Source: Henricia sp. BOLD:AAB3569 (lineage: Eukaryota > Echinodermata > Asteroidea > Spinulosida > Echinasteridae). From it: a stretch of 64,000 nucleotides of DNA. The translations under genes were made by a program, and so were the position numbers. Position 1 is the stretch's first letter. The number at the start of each line of letters is the position of its first letter. The notes under the pieces are model-generated. The model was not told the DNA's origin and made no database searches. It saw only the letters and a program-made list of their open reading frames with translations. Below are positions 9,901 through 20,300 of the stretch, in pieces. The DNA is taken from contig JBBELK010000453.1 of NCBI GenBank assembly GCA_037783545.1, forward strand, positions 558,001 through 622,000, given 5' to 3'.

Positions 9901-11701
9901 ATGTGAAAGTTGTGCAGTAGGGAAGAAACCCGTCCGGCAGACCCGTCCACCGTTGGGAACTTTGAGGGCTACTGCACCCTTGGAAATCGTCGCAATGGAT
10001 TTCACGGTCTTAGAACCATCCTCCGATGGATACGAAAACGTTCTCGTGCTTACAGACGTCTTCACCAGATTTGCCTGGGCGATACCAACCAAAGACCAGA
10101 AAGCCCACACAGTGGCTAAGGCACTGATAAAATATGTTATCACTCCCTTTGGGGCACCGCTGCGTCTGCATTCGGACAATGGACGCTGCTTCGAGGCACA
10201 AGTAATATCTGAGTTGTGTCAAGTATACGGGATTGGACGCTCACACACAACACCTTACCGTCCCCAGGGAAATGGTATGTGCGAGCGATTTAATCGCACT
10301 CTCCATGGTCTCTTAGTGACCCTACCACCCAAGAAGAAATCAAGGTGGACTGAACAACTCCCCTACTTGGTGATGGCATACAACAATAGTAGACATGCAA
10401 CAACTGGTTATGAACCATTCTTCCTTCTGTTCGGGAGAACGGCACGGCTGCCCCAGCACCTGCTCCTTAATGTTGATCATGTCCAGACTAGTGGAGCGAA
10501 CCCTGACGTCTACGTCAAAAAGCACAAGGAGGGGTTGGAAAGAGCCAGACGGTTTGCGGTTGCCAACCAGGACAAGGGAGCCGAGGCTAGACGAGCCCTG
10601 CATGATGCGAATGTGTTTGAGAAACCAATAAACACCGGAGATTATGTCTTAGTACGGGACCGTTCCCATCGAGGACGATCAAAAATACAAAACTACTGGG
10701 AGCCAGAGCCATACATGGTGGTAAAGCAACCATACGTGGGCCAACCGGTGTATGTTGTTGAGAATTCCCGTGGTCAACGTAAGGTCCTACATCGATGCGA
10801 AATCAAGCACTGTCCCTGGGACATCCCTGAGATACAGACAGACACGGTGGCGGATGAACAATCGTCCAGCGAAATGACTACCTCGGCCTCTGATGAGGCG
10901 ACCTCTCCTTCCTCTACTAGCAGTCCCGCCGAGTGGGGCAGAACACTTACTTGGGTTCCCAGAGTAAGCAACGCGACTCCCCAGGATCCCACCCAGCACC
11001 CCCTTCCGTCACCAGCTGTTTCTCCGTCAAATGACAGCCAGATGCCCCCTGTCGCAGGTTCCTGTACACATGAAAGACCCGCCGAACAACCCGGCAACGT
11101 AAGCAACGCGACTCCCCAGGATCCCACCCAGCACCCCCTTCCGTCACCAGCTGTTTCTCCGTCAAATGACAGCCAGATGCCCCCTGTCGCAGGTTCCTGT
11201 AAACATGAAAGCCCCGCCGAACAACCCGGCAACGTAAGCAACGCGACTCCCCAGGATCCCGCCCAGCATCCCCTTACGTCACCAGCTGTTTCTCCGTCAA
11301 ATGACAGCCAGATGCCCCCTGTCGCAAGTTCCTGTAAGCATGAGAGCCCCGTCAAACAACCCGGCAACGGTCTTGACTCCGAGGGATGTGTTAGCCCCAC
11401 CCATCTACCCACCAAGGAGAACCCCGAGAGACTTACCAAATGTGATGACCCCGACTCCACAAGCTGTACAGAATCCGCTAGCTGGGTAACCACCGACAGC
11501 GAACCTGGACCAGGTACCTCTAAGACGGGACCCCCAGAGCATGACGGAGCTGCTATCGGAGTCAGACGCTCCAGACGCACCACCAAAGGCAAGCCCCCTA
11601 ACCGCTACAACTTTTCAAGTGTAGTCAGACTGCTCAACCGAGTAAAGCGTATGGTTGCCCCAGAGGAGGAGATGTTAAACACTGATGACTCTGAAAACTA
11701 A
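6986..11701 (+). CDS. Pol polyprotein of the Ty3/gypsy element (1571 aa)
   Basis: Domains in order: aspartic protease with LLDTGSMVTT near residue 47; reverse transcriptase with the active-site motif YLDDVIVF; RNase H with ETDASSQGLGAIL; an HHCC zinc-binding module (H-H then CRQCESC); and an integrase core with the D, D and E residues carried by MDFTVLEP, HSDNGRCFE and GMCERFNRTL. A GPY/F-like module (NYWEPEPYMVV) follows. The C-terminal tail is unusual: Pro/Ser/Thr-rich with three 45-residue tandem repeats. The enzyme set copies the element RNA to DNA and integrates it. The frame is open throughout. Confidence 0.94.
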   Translation: MPPTVESQTVGEATTGSTPRDLRDFQARAASDCYAVNVSFGNQTVPCLLDTGSMVTTITKNYFDRTLALDGVKLESIPERFKLVSASGANIPYVGCFETDVRLLGVMIPSRLILVIQEATSSVAPSMVPGIVGMNILSDCWSQLTTQHGQGYLRKLQAGQVESVWEKTLKAVGKRKTFDEVQDAIGKAYLNRGSPVLVPARHAVVAEASARRAPGDVDYKAVLEPLECTNLPRGVQAVRGLMTVSIGKMAVVVVNENDHDVLLQERSCLGTLYHAEVVENVPSNETIEKPRDLTSPSATLTSGESAQRPTSSLQTKAEVQLTREQRDKFQSLLHDFDDIFAKKEGDLGYTDAIKHRIETGDAPPIRQRYRSLPPSQYREVRAHIQKLLEVGVVRESSSPWASPIVVVRKKDQSIRLCVDYRRLNALTVKSSFPLPRIDETLQTLGGAGYLSVLDLASGYHQVAMEEKDIEKTAFTTPFGLFEYTRMPFGLCNSPATFQRLMQRCLGDHALESVLIYLDDVIVFSKTFEEHLGHLETVFARLRHYGLKAKPEKCHFFRKEVKYLGHLVVAGKGIKVDPDKVSSVRDWPEPTTITELRGFLGFTGFFRKFIRDYSTVAAPLFVHLRGVNTKGRNCGGRKKLELDDKAREAFGSLKAVLLRAPVLTFADFSRPFIVETDASSQGLGAILSQQQDDGSKRVIAYASRSLRPAERNDKNYSAFKLELLAVRWAVCQAFRDYLMGNKCTIYTDHHPLKFLDSANLSCAEMRWVQQLASFDFHMEYRPGKTNQAPDALSRLKEHGSLEVPPDQVTALSSCAIRAYSGGPLDEGSEMPPALSHQIRITNDGGSLCLPGYTPEDLRKLQEEDVILQRILLYVERGTRPSRAEREVDPRDVTSLLKHWDQLHLNQGVLFRRGARPEGGHVERFVTPAALTETVMKSFHDDYGHFGLKKTLRLIQPLFFWLRMESSVRTWCRQCESCAVGKKPVRQTRPPLGTLRATAPLEIVAMDFTVLEPSSDGYENVLVLTDVFTRFAWAIPTKDQKAHTVAKALIKYVITPFGAPLRLHSDNGRCFEAQVISELCQVYGIGRSHTTPYRPQGNGMCERFNRTLHGLLVTLPPKKKSRWTEQLPYLVMAYNNSRHATTGYEPFFLLFGRTARLPQHLLLNVDHVQTSGANPDVYVKKHKEGLERARRFAVANQDKGAEARRALHDANVFEKPINTGDYVLVRDRSHRGRSKIQNYWEPEPYMVVKQPYVGQPVYVVENSRGQRKVLHRCEIKHCPWDIPEIQTDTVADEQSSSEMTTSASDEATSPSSTSSPAEWGRTLTWVPRVSNATPQDPTQHPLPSPAVSPSNDSQMPPVAGSCTHERPAEQPGNVSNATPQDPTQHPLPSPAVSPSNDSQMPPVAGSCKHESPAEQPGNVSNATPQDPAQHPLTSPAVSPSNDSQMPPVASSCKHESPVKQPGNGLDSEGCVSPTHLPTKENPERLTKCDDPDSTSCTESASWVTTDSEPGPGTSKTGPPEHDGAAIGVRRSRRTTKGKPPNRYNFSSVVRLLNRVKRMVAPEEEMLNTDDSEN
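10964..11368 (+). repeat. Three tandem 135-bp repeats in the pol tail
   Basis: Units start at 10964, 11099 and 11234, each beginning GTAAGCAACGCGACTCC. The period of 135 bp is a multiple of three, so each unit adds 45 residues in frame, rich in Pro, Ser and Gln. Only scattered base differences separate the units, so the expansion is recent. Confidence 0.92.
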
Positions 11702-12120
11702 ATTTACTGGCATTTCCTAGTTCACCCTTGTTTTTGCCGCCATTCAGTAACTAGTTCGTGTACACGTACTTCACATTTAGCAAGGGAACCCCCTGTGTTT
11801 AGTTAGCCAGATCACCCTGAGCACAGGGAGAAGTGCTGACCTTTAAAATTTCTTGAAGCTTTGACTGTTTTAATACACTGGAGGAACTCTGGTGTTAGAT
11901 TTATTCCTTTGTTCCTTTAGTATTGGACCGGTATATGGGGAACAGAGGAGTCTGGGTTGACACCACAGTTTATCCAGTGTACGTTGATGTGTTAGAGAGT
12001 TAGTGTTATGCTGATGTAATAGTTACTATTGTTATAGCTTGTTGTTATTAACCAGTTGTGTAGTTTCAGCTTGACCCTCCATTTGTCGTCGAGGACGACG
12101 ACCTTTTAGCAAGGGAAGAT

Positions 12121-13301
12121 TGTGAGGATCATCGAACGCGCCACAGATTTCTGTAAGTTTGACCGTTAAACAGCCACAGCGCCCTCCAGCGGTGACTTCG
12201 GCACTTCTCATGTCGCCGTCGTCCCTGCTGTTGGTCTGTGCGTTTATCATCAAACTTTCAGGTAAAATTCTCTTTATTTAGAATCATTGCCTTGTTCTGG
12301 TTTGTATTATCAGGTTTGAGGAAAGATATAGCACATGTGGGCCACGTTTGAGTGTATAGAATTAATGTCATTACGGCTAAAATGTGATATTTTGGCAACG
12401 TGATTTTCTGATCGATAGTGCCGTGGAGGCCCTCTGCGGCACGTCTAAGTTAGTCCATGGCTTACGTTTTAGGCCCAGAGAGGGAGCTATATCGTTATTC
12501 TCGTGTAGGTGTTATTGCAGTAGGAAGGTTTTCGTCTGAAATCATTAGTAATTGATCCCATGTTCCGTTTTGGGTTACCAAAGCCCCTCCTGCTGAATGA
12601 TATAATTAAATATGCACACAGAAACATTTGTTAATCATACGTAAACATGGCAAACACAATTGTGAGAATTCCTAAGTGTATGTTTTAAGTGCATGATCCA
12701 AATTACATGTATTGGATAAAAGTGAGAACATATTAACCGGACTTGAATTAATCAGATTGTATTTCTAGTATACACATGTTGGCTGGAAAGAAATCTAATG
12801 ATGGCTACATGTGAAATAATTACTCGCTGTCTTTATTTCAATGTACATGCTAAATTTAGACTATAAAATGACAATTAGGGTAAACTCGTTGTCATTGCTG
12901 TCGGTAAGTCCACCGGTTTAATTAATTCAATTAATTCCATAGGAAGACTGACAAGAGTAATTAATCTCCTTGCAGTTCCTGAATTACGTAACGGCCATAA
13001 GAACGCATGCATATATGTAGTTCCATTGCATTTTCATCATCTTGTGTGCACTCGTAAATATTTCCTAATTGTACTTACCATTTGTAACACCTGTAATATT
13101 AAGATACTTAACATGTATTTTATTTGTTTTTCTTTAAATCTGGGACTTCTCATGTCGCCGTCGTCCCTGCTGTTGGTCTGTGCGTTTATCATCAAACTTT
13201 CAGGCTGAGTAGAAAACTGAACCCTGGTGTCTGCTGTGTGTTTATTCGAGTCAGTTGTTAACACACAGCCCCCAGTTACATGTAACACCGCCCCCCTCAC
13301 A
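12121..13301 (+). repeat. 3' LTR, 1181 bp
   Basis: Same length and ends as the 5' LTR and identical in every stretch compared by eye, including the internal 60-bp duplication. It is preceded by a purine-rich tract (AGCAAGGGAAGA) and followed by the CTTA target duplication. 11702-12120 between pol and this LTR is non-coding. Confidence 0.93.
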
Positions 13302-13536
13302 CTTAAAATCAGCGAAAGTTGCTACACTTCGTAGGGTCAGAGTTTTTTTCAGAATAGTCTCCTCCAGATCGCAATCAACGACGATATGAAACCCGGTTCG
13401 GAACTGGGCAAACAACTGTACGGTATCTATTTTACTTTTTAGGCCCTTTTAGTTTTATTTCGGGTAGACCTGGCCTGCGCTGCTACTGCTAGCATTTTAA
13501 CAATGCCTAAGCTAATCTAAAGAAAGGGACTGGATT

Positions 13537-13850
13537 GAGACATTACGAAGACCCAGAGGGGACATTTAAGTATTGTATTTTACGCATATTGCGTAGGCCC
13601 TATGTATTATTTGGACGTTGGTAAAACGCGGAAGGGTGGAACAGAAGGGTGGAACAAAAGGGTGGGAACAGAAGAGTGGAGGGGTGGAACAGAATGTAGG
13701 ACATGGTACAGTGGAATGGAACGGTTCCGCGTTCCGTTCTACCGTTCCGTTCCGCGTTTTACCAATATCCTATTATTATCACATACATACATGACATACG
13801 TAATTAAAAAAAAAAGCACAATACTTAAATGTCCCCTCTCGGTCTTGGTA
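13537..13850. repeat. Foldback element with a purine-rich core
   Basis: The left arm, about 13537-13570 (GACCCAGAGGGGACATTTAA), reads back at 13818-13850. A second, inner inverted pair (GGTAAAACGCGG at about 13619-13630 against CCGCGTTTTACC at 13753-13764) encloses GGGTGGAACAGAA-type purine-rich repeats. The whole forms a stepped hairpin of about 310 bp lying upstream of PPAT. Confidence 0.6.
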
Positions 13851-14352
13851 AGAAGTTGATCAGAATTTGATCTGATGCAAAGCGTTCGTCTTGAATTAAA
13901 GTGTTAATTATTATTTTCCAGAAGCGCTCAGGATCTAGAGTATACCTGTAGCACACGTGAGGGTGCCAACGTCTTGGTCTAAATGTATATCTGGAAGGAA
14001 GACCATGCATTTGACCATATTCCCATTAGCTGCCGGTGGCGCCACCCACCTATTTTGACGTTTTGAAGACACTTGGTTTCATAAAACCTATTATAATGTG
14101 CATCACACGTAAACATATCTATATGGAATGTGCACTACATGTATATAAATGCAATAATTAACTAAGTATTTTGTTTAAAAAATGTTTACTTTACTTTACA
14201 AATTAGCAAATTTGTAAAGTTCTTGTCATTGTCGTAGACCTTCTTAATTTTGCATATTTTGATATTTCGCCCTCTGAAATTTAATCAACTTGATCTTTCT
14301 TCCGCAGATTTATCCAGAGCTTTCGTACTTCGGAAAAATTTAAAGTGACGAC

Positions 14353-17300
14353 ATGGCAGACGGTGGCATTTGCAGTTGTCCTGGAGATGACATGCAGACC
14401 ACGGAGGACATGGGCCTAAGAGAAGCATGTGGCGTCTTTGGATGCCTAGCTACGGGAAACTGGCCAACACAACTTGATGTACCTCATATTATCTCACTGG
14501 GCTTGGTGGGCCTGCAGCACAGGTAGGAATTAACAGATCATATCACCTAACAGTAGAGGCGCACATCCAAAAACGGGGACATCCCCAAATTCGAGGACTA
14601 TCCCCTTTTATGGGGACAACTGACATGGAACTGTCCTGCCTTTCCAAGACTGTCCGGGTTTTGGGGGACAGTGGTGACGCAATCTGATTATATGCAGCAT
14701 GCCAAACCGAATATATTGTAAACATAACCAGTATCAATTACATGCAGACAACTGTGCACAATACAAAGGTGCTTTGATTGATTCCACAACTCGAGTAAGA
14801 ATAAAAGTATCGATTAATGATGCCTGCGTTCTTTTTCCGATTGTAACCTGAGAAGTAAACGGTAGATTTTTTTTTTAAACGGCAGCTTTGAAGATTTTGT
14901 TATGAGGAATCCAATGAGGCCACTTAAAAGACCCTAGTGTCAACGGTGTAACCCACAAGCCTGCTAGAAAAAAATCTGTCCTGTGTTTGGGGGACATTCT
15001 CGTTTAAGGGGGACAGATTTTGTCCCCGAAAACCAGGACTTCCTCGAAATCGGGGATGTCCCTGTTTTTGGACGTGCGCCTCTACTGCCTAACATGGGAT
15101 TAGAGAAAATTATGTGGTCGTCATTGAAATTCGAACCTAAGACCTCTGATACATTCGGGAGATGCAGTATTAATTTTTTTCACTGGTCGTCACTGAGACG
15201 CCGAGTGTTAAGTCTATGGAACGGGGCAGAACAAGTTTAATTTTATTAAGTATCTTCAAGGATGTTAACACGTTTTGGTGGTAATTAATGGAGCGTGTTC
15301 AGATTACATTTTTGAAGCCCCCATTAAAAGGGTATTGAAATTTTGTTACCATTCTGAAATTTCACGCTCACAATCTGTATATTTTTAAGGATATTGTCCA
15401 AAAACCACCAATATTTTGTAAACTAAATTATCCAGTTTCATAAAGCAGTGCAGTGATTACACCAACCTTTTTGTGTCCACATCCAAATTAGAGATTCCAA
15501 ATTTCCTGTTTTCTTCTAATGGATAGTATTTTGGGGAGCTATTTTATATGCTTGTTAGGTTAGAACGAAATCCATTTTCTGGAAACAAAATCTAGACAAC
15601 CTTCTTTAGGTAATTATGACTTCATTGCTGGTGATAAACTTCCATTTTGTTAAATAATTTGTCTCAGAGGCCAAGAAAGTGCAGGCATTATCACTAGCCA
15701 CGGAAGCACATGCACGTTCCGCAAGCACAAGGGCATGGGCCTCGTGGGGCAGATATTCAACGAAGATGTCCTCAGTAAACTACACGGCAACCTGGGTATT
15801 GGCCATACGCGCTACTCCACGGCGGGTGTGTCGGACCTGACGAACTGTCAGCCATTCAATGTGGAAACGCTACATGGCTGGATTGCAGTGGCACACAATG
15901 GGGAGTTAGTCAATGCGCTTAAGCTTAGAGAAAGTGTAAGTCTCTTAAAAATACGTGACGAGTTCTGTGAAAATGTGTCGCTTCTCGCAAAGCCTGGGCC
16001 GAGTTTTTAAAAAATATGCTAAGGGCTCCTTCCCCGTACAGACGCCTTAACTGGGGCCATCCAGTGCCATGAACTGTGCGTTTTGTATCGACGATAAGCT
16101 GTTACATTATGTTGTCACTTCGAACAATTTCACGTTTTTTGTTGAAAGCTTATGAAACCTGTGTAAACAAAGGGGGAGCACTGTGCGCTGTTCAGTTTAA
16201 CAACACAGAACACACACTTCATGGCACTGGATGGCCCCCAGTTATGGTGGACGTGCAGGGAAGGAGTCCTTAGTTACCGGATTCATCTAAACAGGGAAGT
16301 CATGTATCCTGTATATCCTGATATTATGTACCTCAAACATACCACTTGTTTTTTGTCATAGTTGAACTGAGTATGGCGTCGTCTATGTGCCCAAAATCCA
16401 TGCAAACACTTTTGTTTAGGAAAACTAACCACAAATCCACCCTCAAATAGCCTTAGTTTTGACCAAACCTTGTGAATTGATCACTCTCAAATGACGTCTC
16501 CTCATACAAATTGTCACGTGCATCAGGATCTTAAACGTAAATTTGTATGACGCGCATTGGCTGCGCCGTATTTCAAACAAATTTCGAGCAACACGCGCGT
16601 GAGTTTGGAACATCTTCCCAGGGTGTGCGTGTACTTGTTGGCATTTAATACGCAGTAGCATTTTTTCTACTAAGATGGCGTCTGTGAGAGTGGTCAATTT
16701 GGGGTTAACTTGTTTGGTAAATGTGTGACAGCTGGGTGAATTACCCGACATTGAAACCAAAATTAACTTGGGGTAGCGGCAGTCATGCCGCATTCAAGTA
16801 GCACTGCTTACAAGCACGTGCGATTGTTTGCGAGCAATATGCTAATGTACTAGGTGGGCGCTGTCTGCGTAGCTGTGTTGTGATTGGTCATAAATGTTCG
16901 TACAGGCTCAGTTTATTTGACTAGTCGGTTTTAAATCTACTGTTCTGTTTATTTTCGCCCATCTTCGCTCAGATTCTCCGACTGGGAGTAGGTTTATCAA
17001 CAACGTCAGATTCCGAGGTTATAACACAGCTCTTAGCGCGCCCACCACCAGGAGACGAACTCGAGGGGCCGGACTGGCTTGGTCGAATCAAGCAGTTGAT
17101 GAATGAGACCACGCTGTCCTATTCGCTGCTTATAATGCATGGCGAGAGCTTGTATGCAGTCAGGGATCCATACGGGAACAGACCTCTGTGTATCGGCAGG
17201 CTGATGGGAGCCAGAATCAAAGGTTTGCGGGTCTTTCCATATATTAGGGTTTCAAAAGCGTGACATTTTAGTGTCCAATTTTAATTAGTGACATTTTAGT

Positions 17301-20300
17301 GTTACCTTCAAATCATACTTACCAGGGTTCTCCCCACGTACAAACGTGCGTATCGATACGCTGAAATTCCGACCCGATACTCAGGAAAAATTGCCGATCA
17401 AAAAATTCAGCTCTCGATACGCACAACAAAAAATCAAAAATATCACACATGGTGCTGCTAAAAAATACAATAAAATTACCAGACATAAATTCTCTCTCGT
17501 GAAAAAAGAACCACAGAGAATTCATGGCAAAAAATACTTCCTTCTGATTCGCACGGCCGACCAAAAGCAGCTCTCGATACAGTACGGCTGGCCCGGTCCC
17601 CCGGTACGTGCTGGTCCACAGGCGCCGGAACGTGCCTAGTCTGGTTTCCGGACCAAAATATTGCCCACTTTAGTGGGGCGGTAACCAGTCCAACTCATGC
17701 CGATCACCTTTTGTTAACTTGAACGTCATTGGCCAGAATTTACCAGCAACAGGTCATATTATTTTTATCAGCCAATCAGCATGCGTTTTACAACACGAGT
17801 TGGCCTCTTACTCTGAAAGGGAAATTCCCTGCACGTGAAATTCCCTGCTCGGCCCCAGACCAACTCGGCCCCCATTGCCTTGTGTACAAACTCGGACCCA
17901 GACCAACTCGGCCCCCATTGCCTTGTGTACAAACTCGGACCCAGACCAACTCGGCCCCCATTGCCTTGTGTACAAACTCGGCCCCAGACTGACTCGTCCC
18001 TAATTGCCTTGTGTACAAACAAGTTGAAAAAATTAAAATGCTGGCGCCCATCTTTTTTTCCTTAGGAGCCACTGGCTCCTTATTTTATTTTTCTCTCATG
18101 AATGGGTGCGGTATGGAAAATAATTGAGTACATGTACATGATCATGGCTTCAAACCTTGTGTGCAAAACATGAGGCAGACTAAAAAAAAAATTTAGGAAG
18201 TGTTTCCACACAAAATATTAAAATTTTCTCACTAAAAAAATTCCAGTTTTTCCATTAAATCTGCACTCACAGATGCTTTATTATATTACATGTAATTAGT
18301 CCTAGTCTTTTAAAGATTTTTTTTTTTAAACAAAAAAATTCATCTGCACAAAAACAATCTTAAACTGAGTTAAAGAATTCATAACAAGCCCTTCAAGTTC
18401 AGGACCCCAGGATAGCTCTAAAATGCACCAGAACGCTTGTAAAGTCACAAATTTTCCACACGCCGTGGCTTCGCAGTTGGGCCCCCACACATTTTCAAAT
18501 AACCTGGGGAGAACCCTGCTTACTCTGAGATAGAAGCCATTTAAAAAATGTGTCCTGAATTTACAAAAAAACGAGACACAAAAAAATTGACCCCTAATTT
18601 ATGAAAAGACCCTTTTCATAGTTGCAGAAGACGAGTTTAATTTTTTGTCAAGAAAGAGAATCCATCTCGGGTCATTCTTTCTACCTTTATTTTAAATTTT
18701 TGTTTTAAAACACTTTGTCCTGAATTGCACATGTTCCCCGGTGAAAATACACTACCCTAAAATTAAAACATTGAGCAGCTAAAATGGCAAAAGGACAACT
18801 AGAATTTTCCAGTATTTTTTTCAGGCATGTTGGTCAAGTCGGTTCAAGTCAAGTAGTCACAACAGCAAATTTGTTCAAGCTAATTTAAAAATGTGATTGT
18901 GATACGATTACAATATATTTGGGGTCACACGGACACAATTTCGTAAGCGTACTATAGTAATACTACAATAAATTGGATCTCGTAATTCGTGTGACCCCGG
19001 CCTAAGATACACTGTAATGAGAAGGCTTGTACTGCTGTAATGTGACAACTGTAATATAACAACCTGAACCAAAAGACTAACTTTTGTTTTCAATTTCAGA
19101 TTCGAACGACCAAGATGAAAACGTAGAAGGTTGGATCGTGTCGTCGGAGTCCTGTAGCTTCCAAGCCATCGGGGCCAAGTACTATCGTGAAGTCCAACCG
19201 GGCGAGATCATAGAAATCACTAAACAGGGTATCAAGTCCTTAGCCACAGTGCCCAGACCGGATGAACACCCACCGGCTTTCTGTATATTTGAGTATGTCT
19301 ATTTTGCCAGACCAGACAGTATTCTAGAAGGTAAGAAATGATTTGTGACATATTTTTAAGAAGTACAACGACTGTTGGCTTTGAAGGTTCACGGCAGGTT
19401 TCCTTAAACGGGGAGGTGGTTACACGTAATGTTGTGCCGTGGTTGACATAAACTTGCCGCGAAACTTACTAGAATTAGGTGATTTTTTTCTTGGAACTTT
19501 AAACTTTAATGGGAAGTTGGCAAATTTGAACCAACACAGACTCCCGGTAAAAAATCCCAGCCATGTTAAGGCCTTTTCTATATTTTAGGCCAGGGACTGT
19601 CAACTTTGTGTCTTGGAACCTGTTCACATGAGGCAAATCGCTTCATTCGATGAAGATTAGCTAATCAACACTATGTATAATGGGGTATATGATAGGATTG
19701 ACAATTGGAGATGAATTTAAAAAACACGAGAAAATTGCAATGCCCCGACTGGGATTTGGACCCAGATACTTGGCATACATGGCCAACTGCTCTACCAAAG
19801 AGTGGCAAGCACGAGATTGTTGTGATGCTCCGACGGGATGCCCAGATAGCTCAGTTGGTTGAGCAGTTGGCCATGTATGCCAAGGATCTGGGTTCAAATC
19901 CCAGTCGAGCATTGCAATTTTCTCGTGTTTCTAAATTCATCTCTAATCGTCATTAGTTAATGCGTCCACATTTCACTTAAATAAGATCATACAGAGTGCT
20001 GTACCATTTACATTAGGCAACCGATAATGATCGAAATAAACTGTGCAATGCTATGCTGGCCTGGTCGCACATGTGCATTGCCGTCAAGCATCTAACACTC
20101 AATGCTCTGTGTGCTTTTTAACTCTAACCCCTGGTTGTGTACAAATTGAAGGAATTGGTACTGTTAGGGTTTTAATAGACTGTATCGAATAGCTGCCATT
20201 TCGTAGGGCAGTTTCTTTGTTCACTAAGGACATGCATGGTTTGTGCTTACATTGACTAATTTCAAGTTGCCCTACAAGATGGCAGCTATTCAACATGGTC

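Larger units (their letters stand above)
4465..13301 (+). mobile_element. Ty3/gypsy LTR retrotransposon, whole-looking
   Basis: Two LTRs of exactly 1181 bp (4465-5645 and 12121-13301) begin TGTGAG and end CTCACA. They flank a gag frame and a pol frame. A 4-bp target duplication CTTA lies at 4461-4464 and 13302-13305. A primer-binding site resembling the 3' end of tRNA-Leu begins two bases after the 5' LTR, and a purine-rich tract (12107-12120) ends at the 3' LTR. Domain order protease, reverse transcriptase, RNase H, integrase places it in Ty3/gypsy (Metaviridae). Both frames are open and the LTRs looked identical wherever compared, so it appears whole and inserted recently. The clade within Ty3/gypsy is not assigned. 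Confidence 0.95.

Noticed and set aside
10774-11592. 272-residue open frame on the - strand
   Set aside because: It is the antisense shadow of the pol tail repeats; its length comes from the 135-bp periodicity.
13302-14352. PAICS gene head-to-head with PPAT
   Set aside because: No PAICS-like exon was recognised upstream of PPAT on either strand within the window; the space is filled by repeats and the LTR element.
17858-18024. CRISPR-like array
   Set aside because: The units are contiguous 43-bp tandem copies without unique spacers, and the setting is an animal intron.
19840-19911. Functional tRNA-Thr gene
   Set aside because: The acceptor stem does not pair and the unit is half of a palindromic repeat.
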